The notes under the pieces were generated by a model, which was not told where the DNA came from, made no database searches, and saw only the letters and a list, made by a program, of their open reading frames with translations. From contig JAHRHY010000015.1 in assembly GCA_019671135.1 (NCBI GenBank), positions 434,001 through 498,000 on the forward strand: 64,000 nt of DNA, written 5' to 3'. Below, in pieces: positions 61,815 through 64,000 of this stretch; the stretch's first letter is position 1, and every line of letters begins with the position of its first letter. The stretch is from Linnemannia hyalina. Taxonomy: Eukaryota; Mortierellomycota; Mortierellomycetes; Mortierellales; Mortierellaceae. The translations under genes were made by a program, and so were the position numbers.

Positions 61815-64000
61815 TTAACTAAGGTCCATAGAGTCGAGCTTGAGGTTGTTGTTGTACAGGTCATCGCGGCTCTCGCTCTCGGCAATATACTGGTTCAGGT
61901 CGTAAGCGTTAGGTCCAGCGCGCACCTCGTTCAAGAACGAGGCGAACTTGGGCGTCAACGTAGCATCGGCAAGCTTCGACAAGAATGCAATCGCCCTCAG
62001 AGCAGACCGGACAAGCTCCTGGTTCTTCTCCAATTCTTGCTTCACTGCTGTAGGCTTCATCTTGAAGCTGAGAGTTGCGTGCAAAGGCTCGACCATATCA
62101 TCCAATCCTACACAACAAATATATGAACACCAATTAGTCATCTGTCATGAACAGCACAAATTATGACCACTGGCACGCGTAGTTGAAGTGGAGACTTACT
62201 CTGGGCGACGGCAGTTGGAGAGACGATAGACAGACGGACAAGGGTCAAGTGGCAGAGCATCTTGATGTCAGGTTGGTCAGTGAGCCCAACAAGGATACGG
62301 TCAATGAACGCAAAGATCTCGACTCTGTCTCTGCACTTCTCGAGCAAGGTGTACATGCACTCAAATGCAGACTTGCGAATCTCAAGACCATCATCGACGC
62401 GATGCTTAAAGGGTCCCATCTCCACAATATGAATCAACTCCTCCACAATGTTCGTCTCCTGGTACAACAAAGGCAACAGCTGGCCAAGAACATCACGAAT
62501 CAGGTAAGGCTTGTTATGAGCAGCAGAGTCCAAGGTCGAAAGAGACAAGCGGCGGACGTTGAGATCCTTGTCCTTCATCAACGACAAGAACTCGACAATG
62601 AGGGGGCGAAGAAGCTCATCATAGCTGCGAGCATTGTCAGTGAACGTGTACTTGAATGCCGAGACGACAGTACCACGGATCTGAGGAGAATCCGATCGCA
62701 AACGAGCCTATTGACATCAGTTGAAATAAAACGATGTCGGTAACTAGATTCTTAAGAAACGATAGAGTAAGATGGTTCGGTAGATCCGTAATGATGATAG
62801 TACCTGGAGCTCGGGCAAGAACTTGTAGGGGTTGGTCAAAGTCAATTTTCCGAGACACTCGGCAACGACGTTGCGAGTTCCCTCCTCCTGGCTCTCGCAG
62901 TTGTCGAACAGAAGGGCCCTATGCATCGAAAATGAAACAAGCAAACGGTTAGATCAACGGCTCCTTCTCAATCTCCAGCTCGACGTTGTCGACCACCATA
63001 ACGTCCATTTTCAAACATACCAAATCTGGGAAGCATGAGCCTCCAGCTCTTGTCCACCCTGCTTCTGGGTGTAACGGGTGATGACCTCCTTGAGGGCGTG
63101 CAAAAGAAGGTAGCGCTTCTTGGGGTCCTTCTGGATCTCCTGGATGATGATGGGAACATAGACACCGACGTTTCCAGCACTGACATTGCCGATGGCAAAG
63201 GCAGCAGCCGAGCGAACCTCCTCCGAGTGGACATTGAACATGGCAAGAATCGAGGTATGAACGGTGGCATGGTTGCTCAGGGACACACGACGGCCAATCT
63301 CTCCCAAGGTAATCAATGAGAGGTACTTAAGAGAGTCAGAGGTGCGAGGTTCCTCGATCTTGCGAATAAACTCGGCAACGGTTATCTCGAGGTTCTTCTC
63401 AGAGTTTAAGCAAATGACAGCAATGCACTGGGCAATGGTCGAGAAAGCCTGCTTGGACAAGGCGAGTTGACCCTCGGGCGTAGGAACGCTGGCGGGCTCG
63501 ACAAGGCTGCTCACCAAAACAGAGAACTCCTTGTCGTTGGTGCGAACGAGAGCAGCGAATAAGGCCAAGAGGCTGTCCAAAGCCTGTCCTTGGATAAGAG
63601 GCGAGCGGATGAGCTTGAAGACCAAGGGGAGGATACCCTGCTTGACAATATTGACGCTGGACGGGTTGGCGTGCAAGATGGACACAACAGAGGTCAATCC
63701 AAGTGGCAAAAGATGAAGGTCTTCCTCGGTGATCAATGGCTTCAAATCGTTCAACAACTCGTCGTAAGTCTGAACACTAAGAACCTTTCCAAAGCTATTT
63801 ACCAAAAAAATGAAAAGAATAATTAGAATCAAACTGAGTAATCGAGTATGCCACAAAGGACATAGAGAGGACGAGGCGGAAATTCTTACCGACGAATGGA
63901 AACGTCCAAGAAGTGAAGACTAGCAACCTTGAGGGGGCGGTTGCTCTTTCTCAAAAGGGAAGCGACCTCGGGAATGGCCTGCAAGATGGATCCCTTAATG
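61815..64000 (-). CDS. CAND1 (cullin-associated NEDD8-dissociated protein), C-terminal part, 5' end outside window
   Basis: HEAT-repeat protein that wraps non-neddylated cullin-RING ligases and exchanges F-box modules on SCF complexes. Exons are seen with introns at about 63790-63890, 62920-63020, 62705-62805 and 62105-62200. HEAT-like repeats ([53 protein letters not shown]) lead to the TIP120 region: [76 protein letters not shown]. The protein ends LKLDSMDLS. The [22 protein letters not shown] signature is specific to CAND1. The N-terminal cullin-binding HEAT repeats lie beyond 64000. It works with F-box proteins such as the one at 39946..44118, but nothing ties the two beyond general biology. 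Confidence 0.95.

Overview
This is nuclear DNA of a filamentous fungus, most likely an early-diverging one of the Mortierella type (Mortierellomycotina/Mucoromycota). The evidence is many short GT-AG introns of about 80-160 nt with GTAAGT-like donors, strongly C-ending codons in highly expressed genes, T/C-rich leaders, and fungal-type PABA synthase, Pom152 and methionine synthase. Two further genes point to an early-diverging lineage rather than Dikarya: an AP-4 beta adaptin and a Crinkler-like protein. The genus is an inference; no rRNA is present.

Layout, left to right. 0-2.3 kb: 3' truncated PABA (aminodeoxychorismate) synthase, minus strand. 2.8-4.9 kb: tRNA-Arg(ACG) and, divergently, an Srp1-type SR splicing factor of five exons, with a double E-box palindrome between them. 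5.1-7.2 kb: cystathionine beta-synthase. 8.5-14.8 kb: diaphanous-type formin. 14.9-18.2 kb: AP-4 beta adaptin. 19.9-22.6 kb: cobalamin-independent methionine synthase. 23.9-27.3 kb: glucosidase II alpha. 27.4-32.9 kb: Timeless/Tof1. 33-39 kb: an accessory island with a decayed coding relic, a Crinkler-like NTPase gene carrying an apparent one-base frameshift, and a decayed transposase-like relic. 39.9-44.1 kb: F-box/LRR protein. 44.5 kb: a perfect (AG)113 microsatellite. 45-47.5 kb: TruD-family pseudouridine synthase Pus7. 47.9-53.5 kb: MOV10/SDE3-type RNA helicase with a long Gln-rich N-terminus. 54.4-59.1 kb: nucleoporin Pom152. 59.2-61.6 kb: leukotriene A4 hydrolase/aminopeptidase. 61.8 kb to the end: CAND1, 5' part outside the window.

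Most of the window is ordinary housekeeping sequence with no operons. One loose metabolic theme is one-carbon and sulfur metabolism: PABA synthase feeds folate, methionine synthase uses methyl-folate on homocysteine, and cystathionine beta-synthase drains homocysteine. The parts most worth attention are the 33-39 kb island, the long third intron of the SR gene, the double E-box between tRNA and SR gene, and the retained AP-4 subunit. Exon boundaries are given exactly where I could close the reading frame (PABA synthase, SR gene, CBS, methionine synthase, glucosidase II, the start of the Crinkler gene). Elsewhere the span runs from start codon to stop codon with introns inside.
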